From: Treponema sp. UBA792
GTDB lineage: Bacteria; Spirochaetota; Spirochaetia; Treponematales; Treponemataceae
Length of the DNA: 18,378 nucleotides
Direction: 5' to 3'
NCBI GenBank assembly: GCA_002296965.1
Contig: DBIW01000007.1
Span: 1 to 18,378, forward strand
Position numbers and translations under genes: made by a program. The first letter of the stretch is position 1; each line of letters begins with the position of its first letter. Shown in pieces: positions 6,908-13,608 of the stretch. Under the pieces are notes generated by a model. It ran no database searches and was not told where the DNA came from. It was given only the letters and a program-made list of their open reading frames with translations.

Positions 6908-7261
6908 ATGAATGGAATGGAATTTGTCAGAAGAATTGACGGATGCCTTGATAATCAGGGCAAGAAAAGGGCTGAACTGCTGAGGGACTTGAATCTCCCC
7001 AGAAATTCAATCACGAATTGGGATAGCAGGGGAAATATTCCCGCCGGAGACATCTGCATGAGGATTGCGGACTACCTGGGTGTGGGCGCGGAGTGGCTCC
7101 TTACGGGAAGGGAAAGGGAGACGGAAACCTCCGCGCCGACAGATGGGCGGAGGCGGCTCGCAGAGGAGCTGGAGAGCCTCGCGGAGGAGCAGCGGAGAAT
7201 TCTTGAGAGGATTGAGGGGCTTGCGGAGGAGCAGCGGAGCGGCGGCGGGCAGTTCCGCTAG
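6908..7261 (+). CDS. Phage-type CI-like repressor, short form
   Basis: From the ATG at 6908 (preceded by AAAAAGGG) the protein has 117 residues; an upstream in-frame start at 6854 gives an implausible proline-rich leader. Residues ~5-68 carry the bacteriophage CI-type helix-turn-helix: 'KKRAELLRDLNLPRNSITNWDSRGNIPAGDICMRIADYLGVGAEWLLTGRE'. The 'IADYLGV..EWLLTG' ending is a hallmark of the family. There is no S24 peptidase domain, so RecA-stimulated self-cleavage is not expected. The tail is instead a predicted coiled coil with a repeated LAEEQR unit (DNA repeat at 7181-7239), probably for oligomerisation. It is divergent from the Xis-like gene and convergent with the integrase, whose stop shares the CTAG at 7258-7261. 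It likely represses the element's leftward promoter; that is inference. Confidence 0.75.
   Translation: MNGMEFVRRIDGCLDNQGKKRAELLRDLNLPRNSITNWDSRGNIPAGDICMRIADYLGVGAEWLLTGRERETETSAPTDGRRRLAEELESLAEEQRRILERIEGLAEEQRSGGGQFR
7181..7239 (+). repeat. Internal 17-bp direct repeat in the repressor tail
   Basis: GCGGAGGAGCAGCGGAG occurs at 7181-7197 and 7223-7239, a 42-bp in-frame period encoding the repeated A-E-E-Q-R-(R/S) of the coiled-coil tail. It looks like a small in-gene duplication and could expand or contract by slippage. Confidence 0.8.
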
Positions 7262-8532
7262 CCGTTCTCCAGCAGGAGCGGTCCGAACGTGTCCATCTGG
7301 GCGGCGGTGATTCTTCCGGCCTCCTCAAGCGTCTGGTGGTCCGCGTAGTGTTCCAGCATCTCGCGGGTCTTGTGTCCGGTCTGGCTCTGCAGCGCCTTCG
7401 CGTTCACCTTGTCAACCATGTACATCGTGTAGAAATGCCTCCAGGAATGGAACGAGAATTCCTCCGCTTCTTTTCTGTCCATTCCGGTCTGAACCAGCGC
7501 CCGCCGGAACGCCCTCAGGAACATGCTGCCGCACAGAGGACGGTCGGGCGACTTTCCCCAGAACACGAATCCGGCTCCGGACTCATGCGGATTCCGCGCG
7601 GCAAGGCTCCTCAGCTCCCTTATGAGGAACGGAAAAGGGACATAGACAGTGCGCGCCTCTCCGTTCTTGGTGCATTTGAGACCGTCGGACGTGCTGTACG
7701 AGTGCCTCACGAAGATCCGGTCATCCCCGATGTCCTCCGGAGTCAGCGCGAGAATCTCGCCGCACCTCATTCCCGTACACATCGACAGCATCGACGCTAG
7801 CTTTGCGGTCCGGCTCGTCCATTCCTCGCGGAACACAGCCTCCGCCATCGCCCTTGTCAGAATCGGACGCTTCCTGTAGGTAACCTTGTACATCGTCCAG
7901 CCCCGCGTTATGTCCTTGGGAAGAATCTCGCTGTTGAACGCCCACCTGAGCGGAGTCATGACCGCACGGAGGATGTGGTTCTTGGTGTTGCCGTTCAGCT
8001 CCATCCCGTCAAGGCGGTTGAACTGCGCCTGGATGTCTGCGCGCGTCAGCTCGCCCAGCTTCTTTTCGCCGAGGAGTCCCGACCAGTGGTGCGCCAGGAA
8101 TCCAGCGGAATTCTCGATGTGCCTGCGGTGGACGGCCTGTCCTTTCCGCGCCTTCTCGTTCAGATACTCCGAGCGCCCCGGAGTCCAGAATTCCGTCAGC
8201 CATTCGAGCGCATTCCGTCCGGGCGCCGTTCCGTCGTTCATGACCCAGGAGGTCACGAATCCCCTGCGCCGGAAGTCCTCCAGAAAGAAGAGCACGTCCT
8301 CCCGCGTATAGTCCGATTTTCTGACGGTATCGTAGAATGATTTCTTCTCCAGAGTCCGCGATTGCGCCGCCCTGTTGTAGATTTCCCATGCGGCGCGCAC
8401 GGCCCTTGAATAGTTCGTCTCCTTCGTGGAGACCCAGCTCATGAATTTTCCAGTCTCCTCGTTGCGGAGACGGACATAATAATACGGCGAGTCTTTCCTT
8501 GCGGTAAGGCTGAAAGGCAAAGTCTTTCGCAT
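7258..8532 (-). CDS. Tyrosine-type site-specific integrase
   Basis: A 424-residue phage-type integrase with an N-terminal DNA-binding half and a C-terminal catalytic domain (about residues 222-415). The full active-site set is visible: Arg256 in 'TGMRCGEIL', the likely beta-hairpin Lys289 in 'CTKNGEARTVYVP', His362 and Arg365 in 'FHSWRHFYT', His387 in 'QTGHKTREML', and the nucleophile Tyr396 in 'EHYADH'. The gene is therefore probably functional. The SAM-like core-binding domain is at about 105-205, and an AP2-like arm-binding region may occupy the first ~60 residues ('YYYVRLRNEETGKFMSW'). Its ATG at 8532 has GAGG a few bases upstream. It points away from tRNA-Arg, starting 202 bp from the tRNA 3' end, the usual layout for tRNA-associated elements. 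The specific subfamily and target site are not known. Confidence 0.93.
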   Translation of the reverse strand: MRKTLPFSLTARKDSPYYYVRLRNEETGKFMSWVSTKETNYSRAVRAAWEIYNRAAQSRTLEKKSFYDTVRKSDYTREDVLFFLEDFRRRGFVTSWVMNDGTAPGRNALEWLTEFWTPGRSEYLNEKARKGQAVHRRHIENSAGFLAHHWSGLLGEKKLGELTRADIQAQFNRLDGMELNGNTKNHILRAVMTPLRWAFNSEILPKDITRGWTMYKVTYRKRPILTRAMAEAVFREEWTSRTAKLASMLSMCTGMRCGEILALTPEDIGDDRIFVRHSYSTSDGLKCTKNGEARTVYVPFPFLIRELRSLAARNPHESGAGFVFWGKSPDRPLCGSMFLRAFRRALVQTGMDRKEAEEFSFHSWRHFYTMYMVDKVNAKALQSQTGHKTREMLEHYADHQTLEEAGRITAAQMDTFGPLLLENG

Positions 8533-8734
8533 AATAACCTCATTCCTGAAAGAAAATGAATCCGGCTATTACGTTCTGCTTATGAGAAAAAATGAATTTT
8601 CACCCGGCTGGAGGTGGCGCGGCAGGGGCGCTTTGTACCATTTTGTGTACCAGCGTGGAATTTCCGAGGTCAAATCCCTGAACCCGAAAGAATTCCGCAC
8701 GTGCAAAGCCTTGCGCCGCAAGATTTTACATTTA
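8533..8734. other. Integrase upstream region / right end of the island
   Basis: Noncoding. It holds two near-identical A-rich boxes, AGAAAATGAAT at 8551-8561 and AAAAAATGAAT at 8587-8597, 36 bp apart and each followed by CCGGCT. They may be operator or accessory-protein sites in front of int. It also holds the heptamer pair at 8634-8652 and a small CTTGC/GCAAG hairpin near 8710-8722. No clear -35/-10 pair for int was found. Confidence 0.4.
8634..8652 (+). repeat. Right TGTACCA heptamer pair
   Basis: TGTACCA at 8634-8640 and 8646-8652, direct orientation, 5-base spacer TTTTG, followed by G. It is the counterpart of the left pair at 6062-6081 in the same orientation, one base shorter in the spacer. 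It lies about 100 bp upstream of the integrase start. Confidence 0.5.
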
Positions 8735-8808
8735 TGACGCTTGGCAGAATCGAACTGTCGACCTACTGCTTAGAAGGCAGTTGCTCTATCCAGCTGAGCT
8801 AAAGCGCC
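8735..8808 (-). tRNA. tRNA-Arg (anticodon TCT)
   Basis: A 74-base cloverleaf on the minus strand. It has a 7-bp acceptor stem (GGCGCTT/AAGCGTC, one G-T pair), D arm GCTC-AGCTGGATA-GAGC, anticodon arm ACTGC-CTTCTAA-GCAGT with anticodon TCT (reads AGA/AGG), five-base variable loop, T arm GACAG-TTCGATT-CTGCC and discriminator A. CCA is not encoded. The T stem has one A-C mismatch, in the 3' half that faces the integrative element. Confidence 0.95.
8766..8776. repeat. Right copy of the 11-bp CTGCTTAGAAG repeat
   Basis: Lies in the anticodon arm of tRNA-Arg and is identical to 5910-5920. Some tyrosine integrases do recombine in tRNA anticodon loops, which makes this a possible attachment core. 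See the caveat at the left copy. Confidence 0.3.
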
Positions 8809-8818
8809 GATGAGAAGT

Positions 8819-8847
8819 ATAGTATCATAGACAGAAGTTTTTTTCAA
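8819..8847 (-). promoter_or_regulatory. Promoter of tRNA-Arg
   Basis: On the minus strand TTGAAA (8847-8842) and TACTAT (8824-8819) are separated by 17 bp. The -10 element ends 10 bp before the tRNA 5' end, giving an expected leader of only a few bases. The -35 matches the consensus at five of six positions. Confidence 0.55.
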
Positions 8848-8870
8848 TAGTATATACATGGAATTTAATG

Positions 8871-9668
8871 TCAGTTGTATTCCGACCCTTCAGTTATCGT
8901 GACAGTCCCCAGGTAAAGTATATTGCTGTAGTATGTGGTATACGTCACATCGCGGCCCACTCCGACTGCAAACATAGCGACATACCAGCATCCCTCCTCG
9001 GTCGCCGAGGAGGAGAATTTCACATCAAGATCACCGGATGCGGGAATCTTATTGCTCTCATTCCCTGAACGCCCGAAATTGAACGTCCTTGCATCCAAAT
9101 TCCTTATGGGAACCGAAGATGAACCGCCGCCAAGCGGCACGTCATCCACCATAATTCTTGCCGCAAAATCATCCATAGTCAAATAGTCAGTCAGCCTGAT
9201 GAACACAGACTGATTGGACCCTGTTCTTGCAGGAATAAGAACGGACTCACGGCTTTGTGCGCATCTGAGCGGCTGATAGCCATAGCCGCCGCTTGATTCC
9301 GGATCCGTCATCTTCACAGGCGCATTCGCGCTGCTTGTGGAATTGGACAGGGAAACGAGAGTACTGCGTTCCGAATTCAAAGTGGAGATATTATTGTAGA
9401 TTTTATAATACACATCAGTTCCGATAAAAACAAAATCGTCAGGATAGAAACTGCCGGTATCCTCATTCGTCCTGAATTCAAAATAGCGTTCGGCATAATC
9501 CGTAGTGTCGTAAGACGGAGAATGGACAACTGTCTCTGGGTTTCTCATTACAATATAAGTATCAAGCCCACATGAAAAAAACACCGGGACAGGAAGAAAA
9601 AAAACAATAATCAAACAAAATTTTGCAGGCAAGGAACTTTTCACAGCATATAAAATACGTCTAGCCAA
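8871..9668 (-). CDS. Putative lipoprotein of unknown function
   Basis: A 265-residue protein I do not recognise. The N-terminus has basic residues (Arg3, Arg4, Lys10, Lys16), a hydrophobic stretch 'FCLIIVFFLPVPVF' and then 'FSC', with Cys33 as the likely lipidation site. The lipobox is loose, as is common in spirochaetes. The mature part is rich in Ser, Thr and Tyr and probably mostly beta strand; 'SILYLGTVTITEGSEYN'-like strands end the protein. It has no known catalytic motif. The open frame begins with TTG at 9668 and has no clear ribosome-binding site; a GTG at codon 9 would also keep the signal peptide, so the start is uncertain. It lies alone between the terminator of the recA-rpsA string and tRNA-Arg, on the same strand. 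Probably envelope-anchored; the role is unknown. Confidence 0.7.
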   Translation of the reverse strand: MARRILYAVKSSLPAKFCLIIVFFLPVPVFFSCGLDTYIVMRNPETVVHSPSYDTTDYAERYFEFRTNEDTGSFYPDDFVFIGTDVYYKIYNNISTLNSERSTLVSLSNSTSSANAPVKMTDPESSGGYGYQPLRCAQSRESVLIPARTGSNQSVFIRLTDYLTMDDFAARIMVDDVPLGGGSSSVPIRNLDARTFNFGRSGNESNKIPASGDLDVKFSSSATEEGCWYVAMFAVGVGRDVTYTTYYSNILYLGTVTITEGSEYN

Positions 9669-9729
9669 GATACGACTACGCCCAGGACCTTGACCCAGCC
9701 GTTTTTAAGGTTTTGACAAACCCCAAATC

Positions 9730-9764
9730 ATATTCCGCCGGAAATAAAAGAACCGGCGGAATAT
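9730..9764 (-). terminator. Hairpin closing the recA-to-TPR gene string
   Basis: A perfect 12-bp inverted repeat (9730-9741 with 9753-9764; core TATTCCGCCGG) with an 11-base loop begins 9 bp after the TPR gene stop. The downstream T-run on the minus strand is poor (TGATTTGGGG), so termination may be partial or it may mainly protect the transcript 3' end. Confidence 0.6.
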
Positions 9765-9772
9765 ACGGTCTA

Positions 9773-10459
9773 CTACTCCGATTTCACCTTGCCCTCAGAC
9801 TGAAGGGCAATCATCCTTGTCTTCGCAATATTCGCCCATGTATCATCAGGATTTCTGTCATTCAGCTCCTGATATGCGGCAAACGCCTCATCATACTTTC
9901 CCTGTGACTCCAGAACACGGCCATAGCTGAATCCGGCATGGGAAGCAAGCACGAAATCGGCTTCAGCAGCCTTACTGTAAGAATCAGCGGCGACGTCAAG
10001 GTTTCCAATCTGCTCATTGCAGACACCAATATTATAATACGCTATAGGCGCCGTATAAGATTTTTTGCCTTTTGCAGCCGTGCGCTCCCAATATACAAGC
10101 GCCTCAGAGTATTTATCCTGCTGATAGAGAATTTCGGCGCAAAGCATATTAGCCCTGACACCGGCGATTCCACCCTTCTTTACAAACGGCTCAAGCGATG
10201 AGATAGCTTCGGCTCGACGCGCCTCCAGCTCATCATCCTCAAGCCCATCAGAGGAATCGGTAAGCGCGAAGGAAATTGAATCTATCTTTGAAAGATTCTT
10301 CTCGGTCTGCTTAGATCCTATTACCTCCACGGCAGTAAACACTACAAGCGCCGCCAAAACCACGGCAAAGGTGCAGACAAGCGGAATTCTGTTTTTCTCC
10401 AGAGATGCAGCGAGCTTTGATTCAGATGAACTGACTTCCTTTTTGTTCTCGTTATTCAT
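9773..10459 (-). CDS. Membrane-anchored TPR protein
   Basis: A 228-residue protein with a short charged cytoplasmic N-terminus, one membrane helix at about residues 25-47 ('IPLVCTFAVVLAALVVFTAVEVI') and an outward domain of TPR-like helical pairs from about residue 78 to 215. Examples are 'ANMLCAEILYQQDKYSEALVYWERTA', 'IAYYNIGVCNEQIGNLDVAADSYSKAAEA' and 'SYGRVLESQGKYDEAFAAYQELNDRNP'. The layout is like YfgM/CpoB-type periplasmic TPR proteins, which act as adaptors in protein export or envelope assembly, but I cannot assign it to either. It starts 17 bp after the regulator gene and is the last gene of the recA string. The partner and role are unknown. Confidence 0.82.
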   Translation of the reverse strand: MNNENKKEVSSSESKLAASLEKNRIPLVCTFAVVLAALVVFTAVEVIGSKQTEKNLSKIDSISFALTDSSDGLEDDELEARRAEAISSLEPFVKKGGIAGVRANMLCAEILYQQDKYSEALVYWERTAAKGKKSYTAPIAYYNIGVCNEQIGNLDVAADSYSKAAEADFVLASHAGFSYGRVLESQGKYDEAFAAYQELNDRNPDDTWANIAKTRMIALQSEGKVKSE

Positions 10460-10476
10460 ATAGACAACCTCAAATT

Positions 10477-11871
10477 CTATTTTCTACGGATATGCAGCTC
10501 ATTTATAAGACGAGCCACATAGGTCCGCTGTATTCCAAGTACTTTTCCGGCTCTAGTCTGATTCCAGGAATTCTCCTCAAGAATCCTAGACACATACTCC
10601 CTCTTGAACCGGTTCACCGCCGCACGCAGCGTTTTCCCCTCCGGATCACTGGAAATACCGCCCGCCATCACATCATCCTGATTTTCGGCAGGAAGTCCCG
10701 AAAAAATATCCGACACCCGCAAATACGGCGGAGTTCCCACTATAAAACCATGACGCAGCACATTTATAAGCTCATCCATGTTTCCGCCCCAGAAATATGA
10801 TTTCATGCGGACCAGCGCGTCATCAGAAATACCGGTGAAACAGGAGCCGTATTCAAAATTCAAACGCTCAAAATAAAATGCGGCAGAAGGAGCTATATCC
10901 TCCCGCCTCTGCCGAAGCGGCACCATATTAACAGGCATGGCGCTAATCCTGAAATAAACGGAGGACGGAAATTCCCCGCTGCCGGCAAGCTCCTCCAGAT
11001 CTCGGCAGGATGACACGATAATCCTTACCTTTTCCCCGGAGACATCCATGAAGCGGACAAGTCCCTCCAGAATCTCATCTGTTCCGCAGTCTATATTCTT
11101 TACAAAAACCGTATCATAACGGCAGCTGCCTTTCGCACAGTCATCCGAAAGTTTTTTAAAGACATCAGGGCAGGAAGCGGAAATGCAATCAGCCACAAGA
11201 AAAGTCCCGCGTGTCCCGCCTGCAAGTTTATGAACCCGCCTGGCAAAATGCTCCTTACCGGATCCACGTTCCCCGTATACGAGAACAGGAATCAGAATTC
11301 CTGACAGAGAATCAGCAAGGCTCTCCAAGCTTCTGACAGAACTGTCGGCACCTACAAAAGGTATATCACCATCATCCACAAACGGAGCCGACGCACATCC
11401 GCAGACAAAAAGCCTTGAGGCGACGGAGATATGCTCCGCAAGAATCCGCATGAACTCTATGTCAGAACCGTTCCATGCACCGCTTCTGTCCGCAAGAACA
11501 AAAACTCCGGAAACAACGCCTCCTGATACGACAGGAACGCACAGCACGTTTTCTGCGTCAGGAATAAACCTCCCGAAAACAGCCGGACAGTCTGCGGAAA
11601 CTGTAAAATCAGAACCAGCTCCAAGGCAGAAAGAAAAATCCTCCGGGCAAAAAGGCCTCAGCAGTTCCCCATTCCTGAAAAGATAAACATACTTTCTGCC
11701 ACGAAAATCTTCCAGACCAATCAGGGAAGTTCTACATTTAACAAGACGCATTGCAGTCTCCATAATGAAAACATACAATGCGTCCTTGTCGTAAGAATAA
11801 TCATTGATTCTACCGATAACTCCGACCAACGCATTCAGTCTATCAACAGATTCCTGCCCGACAGTCATCAT
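10477..11871 (-). CDS. GAF-AAA(degenerate sigma-54 type)-Fis regulator
   Basis: About 464 residues from the ATG at 11871 (the frame opens with a TTG at 11880 that lies too close to the upstream stop region). It has a GAF-like sensor (about 10-155), an AAA+ domain of the bacterial enhancer-binding family (about 170-380) and a Fis-type helix-turn-helix at the C-terminus ('NQTRAGKVLGIQRTYVARLINEL'). The Walker A site GERGSGKE (about 200-207) is intact. The GAFTGA loop that contacts sigma-54 is absent. The Walker B 'LFLDE' is replaced by 'VFVKN', and the sensor II 'GNVREL' is 'GNMDEL'. The family's 'PLRQRREDI' remains. It probably binds DNA but is unlikely to remodel sigma-54 holoenzyme; it may work as a repressor or as an ATP-binding switch. 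It begins 12 bp after rpsA and precedes the TPR gene by 17 bp. Targets are unknown. Confidence 0.82.
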   Translation of the reverse strand: MMTVGQESVDRLNALVGVIGRINDYSYDKDALYVFIMETAMRLVKCRTSLIGLEDFRGRKYVYLFRNGELLRPFCPEDFSFCLGAGSDFTVSADCPAVFGRFIPDAENVLCVPVVSGGVVSGVFVLADRSGAWNGSDIEFMRILAEHISVASRLFVCGCASAPFVDDGDIPFVGADSSVRSLESLADSLSGILIPVLVYGERGSGKEHFARRVHKLAGGTRGTFLVADCISASCPDVFKKLSDDCAKGSCRYDTVFVKNIDCGTDEILEGLVRFMDVSGEKVRIIVSSCRDLEELAGSGEFPSSVYFRISAMPVNMVPLRQRREDIAPSAAFYFERLNFEYGSCFTGISDDALVRMKSYFWGGNMDELINVLRHGFIVGTPPYLRVSDIFSGLPAENQDDVMAGGISSDPEGKTLRAAVNRFKREYVSRILEENSWNQTRAGKVLGIQRTYVARLINELHIRRK

Positions 11872-11883
11872 TACCGGCAAACT

Positions 11884-13599
11884 CTAGTCGTTCTTCTGAG
11901 TCTTGAGAAAATCTCCCAGAGTGAAAGCTCCCTCATCGTCATTCTTTGAGTCAGACATATACTGGGAAATCTCATCACGCTGCTGCTTTCTCTTATACTC
12001 GCGTACGGAGAAAGCGACCTTCTCCTTATCCACATTCACATCGACGACAAAGACATTGACTTTATCACCGACCTTGTATTTTGCGGATGCTTCCTCGTAT
12101 TTTGTATCACGATCCTCGCAGAGATTGGCCTTATTCACAAGACCTTCAATTCCGCACGGAGCTTTTACAAAAATACCGAAATCAGTTATTGAAGTAACCT
12201 CGCCCTCCAGCGTTGAGCCAGGCTTATATTCCTCAGCGAATTTAATCCAAGGATTATCTGTCAGCTGTTTGATACCGACACGGATTCTGTGTGATTCTGT
12301 ACCACATTCAACCACTATTACTTCAATCTCCTGATCTACAGAAAGGACACTGCCCGGATGCTTCACCTTCTTTGTCCATGAAATGTCATCCGCATGAAGG
12401 AAAGCATCTATTCCCTCCTCCAACTGGATAAACGCGCCGGCATTCGTGAGCTTAACCACCTTTCCGGTTACTTTTGTTCCGACAGGGTATTTTTCCTCGA
12501 TCTTATCCCACGGATTTTCAGTCGCCTGCTTGATTCCGAGAGAGACACGTCCGGCCTGAATATCATAGCCAAGAATCATAACCTCTACTTCCTGGCCTAC
12601 GGAAACCATATCTGAAGGTTTGCTGACTTTCTTTGTCCAGGAGAATTCACTGATATGTACAAGTCCCTCGATTCCCTCTTCAAGCTCGACAAAAGCACCG
12701 AATTCAGTCAGTTTCGTGACCTTACCTTTCACAATATCATTCACATGATACTTTTCCTCGAAATGAATCCAAGGATCCTCAGTAAAATGCTTGAGGGAAA
12801 GATTGATACGTTTCTCGGCTGGATCAAGACGGATTACTTTAAGCTCTATCTCCTGGCCTTTCTTGACAAAATCTTTAGGACGGGCGACATGTCCCCAACT
12901 CATATCATTTATATGGAGAAGACCGTCAAAACCACCGAGATCGATGAAAGCGCCGAAACTCGTGAAACTCTTCACTGTTCCCTTCACCGTGTCGCCGATG
13001 TTGACCGTCTCAAAGAATTTTTCCCGTTTCTCGTCAATCTCCTCCTCAAGATACTTGCGGCGGTTGACTACAGGATTCAATTTATTATCTGAATACAGAC
13101 GCTCGATGTAAAATTTTGACTTTATTCCGAGCAGTGACTCCGGCTTCTCAACCTTCTCACTGTCCGACTGGCTTATAGGCAGAAAAGCCATCCTGTCGAT
13201 TCCGAGATTCACCTCGTATCCACTCTTGACGACCTTTGTTATAACACCGTCAACCGGAGTTCCGTCTTTATAAGCCTGGCTTATCTCCTTCAGAATACGT
13301 TTGGCATCGGCACGCTTCTTGGAAAGAACCGGACCGTTTGAACTGTATCCTGTCAGCAGAGCCTGAACTTTATCCCCTTCTTTCGGCAGATCACCTGCGA
13401 ACTCCTCTGTAGGGACCAATCCCTCTGACTTGTCGCCAATGTCCACATAGACGTAATCATTTGTAACCTGAACTACGATTCCTTCTACCAACTGACCAGT
13501 CTGAGGAGCACTAAACTCTTTCAGAGATTCCTCTAATTGTGTCTGGAAATTACCCTTGGAGTTCTGGGATTCTTCCTTTTCCACTTCCATTTCTTCCAT
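11884..13599 (-). CDS. rpsA: 30S ribosomal protein S1 (six S1 domains)
   Basis: S1 binds mRNA on the 30S subunit and helps start translation, above all on messages with weak Shine-Dalgarno sites. The 571-residue protein carries six S1 repeats at roughly 34-97, 112-180, 200-270, 285-357, 372-443 and 459-530. Repeats 3-5 show the classic 'VKGTVKSFTSFGAFIDLGGFDGLLHINDMSW' type pattern and 'NLSLKHF..DPW' endings. The first two repeats are more diverged, as usual for the ribosome-binding end. The N-terminus is acidic, and the tail 'DDEGAFTLGDFLKTQ' is a short conserved-looking extension. The ATG at 13599 has AAGGG six bases upstream. It follows cmk by 9 bp; a cmk-rpsA pairing is common in bacteria. 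Confidence 0.97.
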   Translation of the reverse strand: MEEMEVEKEESQNSKGNFQTQLEESLKEFSAPQTGQLVEGIVVQVTNDYVYVDIGDKSEGLVPTEEFAGDLPKEGDKVQALLTGYSSNGPVLSKKRADAKRILKEISQAYKDGTPVDGVITKVVKSGYEVNLGIDRMAFLPISQSDSEKVEKPESLLGIKSKFYIERLYSDNKLNPVVNRRKYLEEEIDEKREKFFETVNIGDTVKGTVKSFTSFGAFIDLGGFDGLLHINDMSWGHVARPKDFVKKGQEIELKVIRLDPAEKRINLSLKHFTEDPWIHFEEKYHVNDIVKGKVTKLTEFGAFVELEEGIEGLVHISEFSWTKKVSKPSDMVSVGQEVEVMILGYDIQAGRVSLGIKQATENPWDKIEEKYPVGTKVTGKVVKLTNAGAFIQLEEGIDAFLHADDISWTKKVKHPGSVLSVDQEIEVIVVECGTESHRIRVGIKQLTDNPWIKFAEEYKPGSTLEGEVTSITDFGIFVKAPCGIEGLVNKANLCEDRDTKYEEASAKYKVGDKVNVFVVDVNVDKEKVAFSVREYKRKQQRDEISQYMSDSKNDDEGAFTLGDFLKTQKND

Positions 13600-13608
13600 T
13601 GTAAACCC

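Larger units (their letters stand above)
6062..8653. mobile_element. Candidate minimal integrative element (integrase, repressor, Xis-like)
   Basis: A roughly 2.6-2.9 kb GC-rich block between the suf operon and tRNA-Arg. It contains a complete tyrosine integrase, a phage-type repressor, an excisionase-like protein and two tiny genes, in the divergent arrangement expected of a lysogeny module. Matching heptamer pairs near both ends (6062-6081 and 8634-8652) lie outside the outermost genes, and a tRNA gene adjoins the integrase side. Exact ends are not proven: the block could extend to the 11-bp repeats at 5910 and 8776. No structural, replication, transfer or cargo genes are seen, so it is either a relic or depends on a helper. 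Confidence 0.6.

Noticed and set aside
8710..8730. CTTGC/GCAAG mini-hairpin as a terminator of tRNA-Arg
   Set aside because: The stem is only five base pairs and the following T-run is too short on the minus strand.
8735..8765. Search for a copy of the tRNA-Arg 3' end at the left end of the island as a classic attachment duplication
   Set aside because: No convincing copy of the T arm or acceptor end is found in 5907-6150; only the anticodon-arm 11-mer matches.
10477..11880. Naming the regulator as a sigma-54 activator (NtrC/AtoC type)
   Set aside because: The GAFTGA loop, Walker B acids and sensor II Arg are missing, so the standard activator function is not supported.
12298..12304. A single TGTACCA inside rpsA
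   Set aside because: It is unpaired and lies in a conserved coding region, so it is a chance match.
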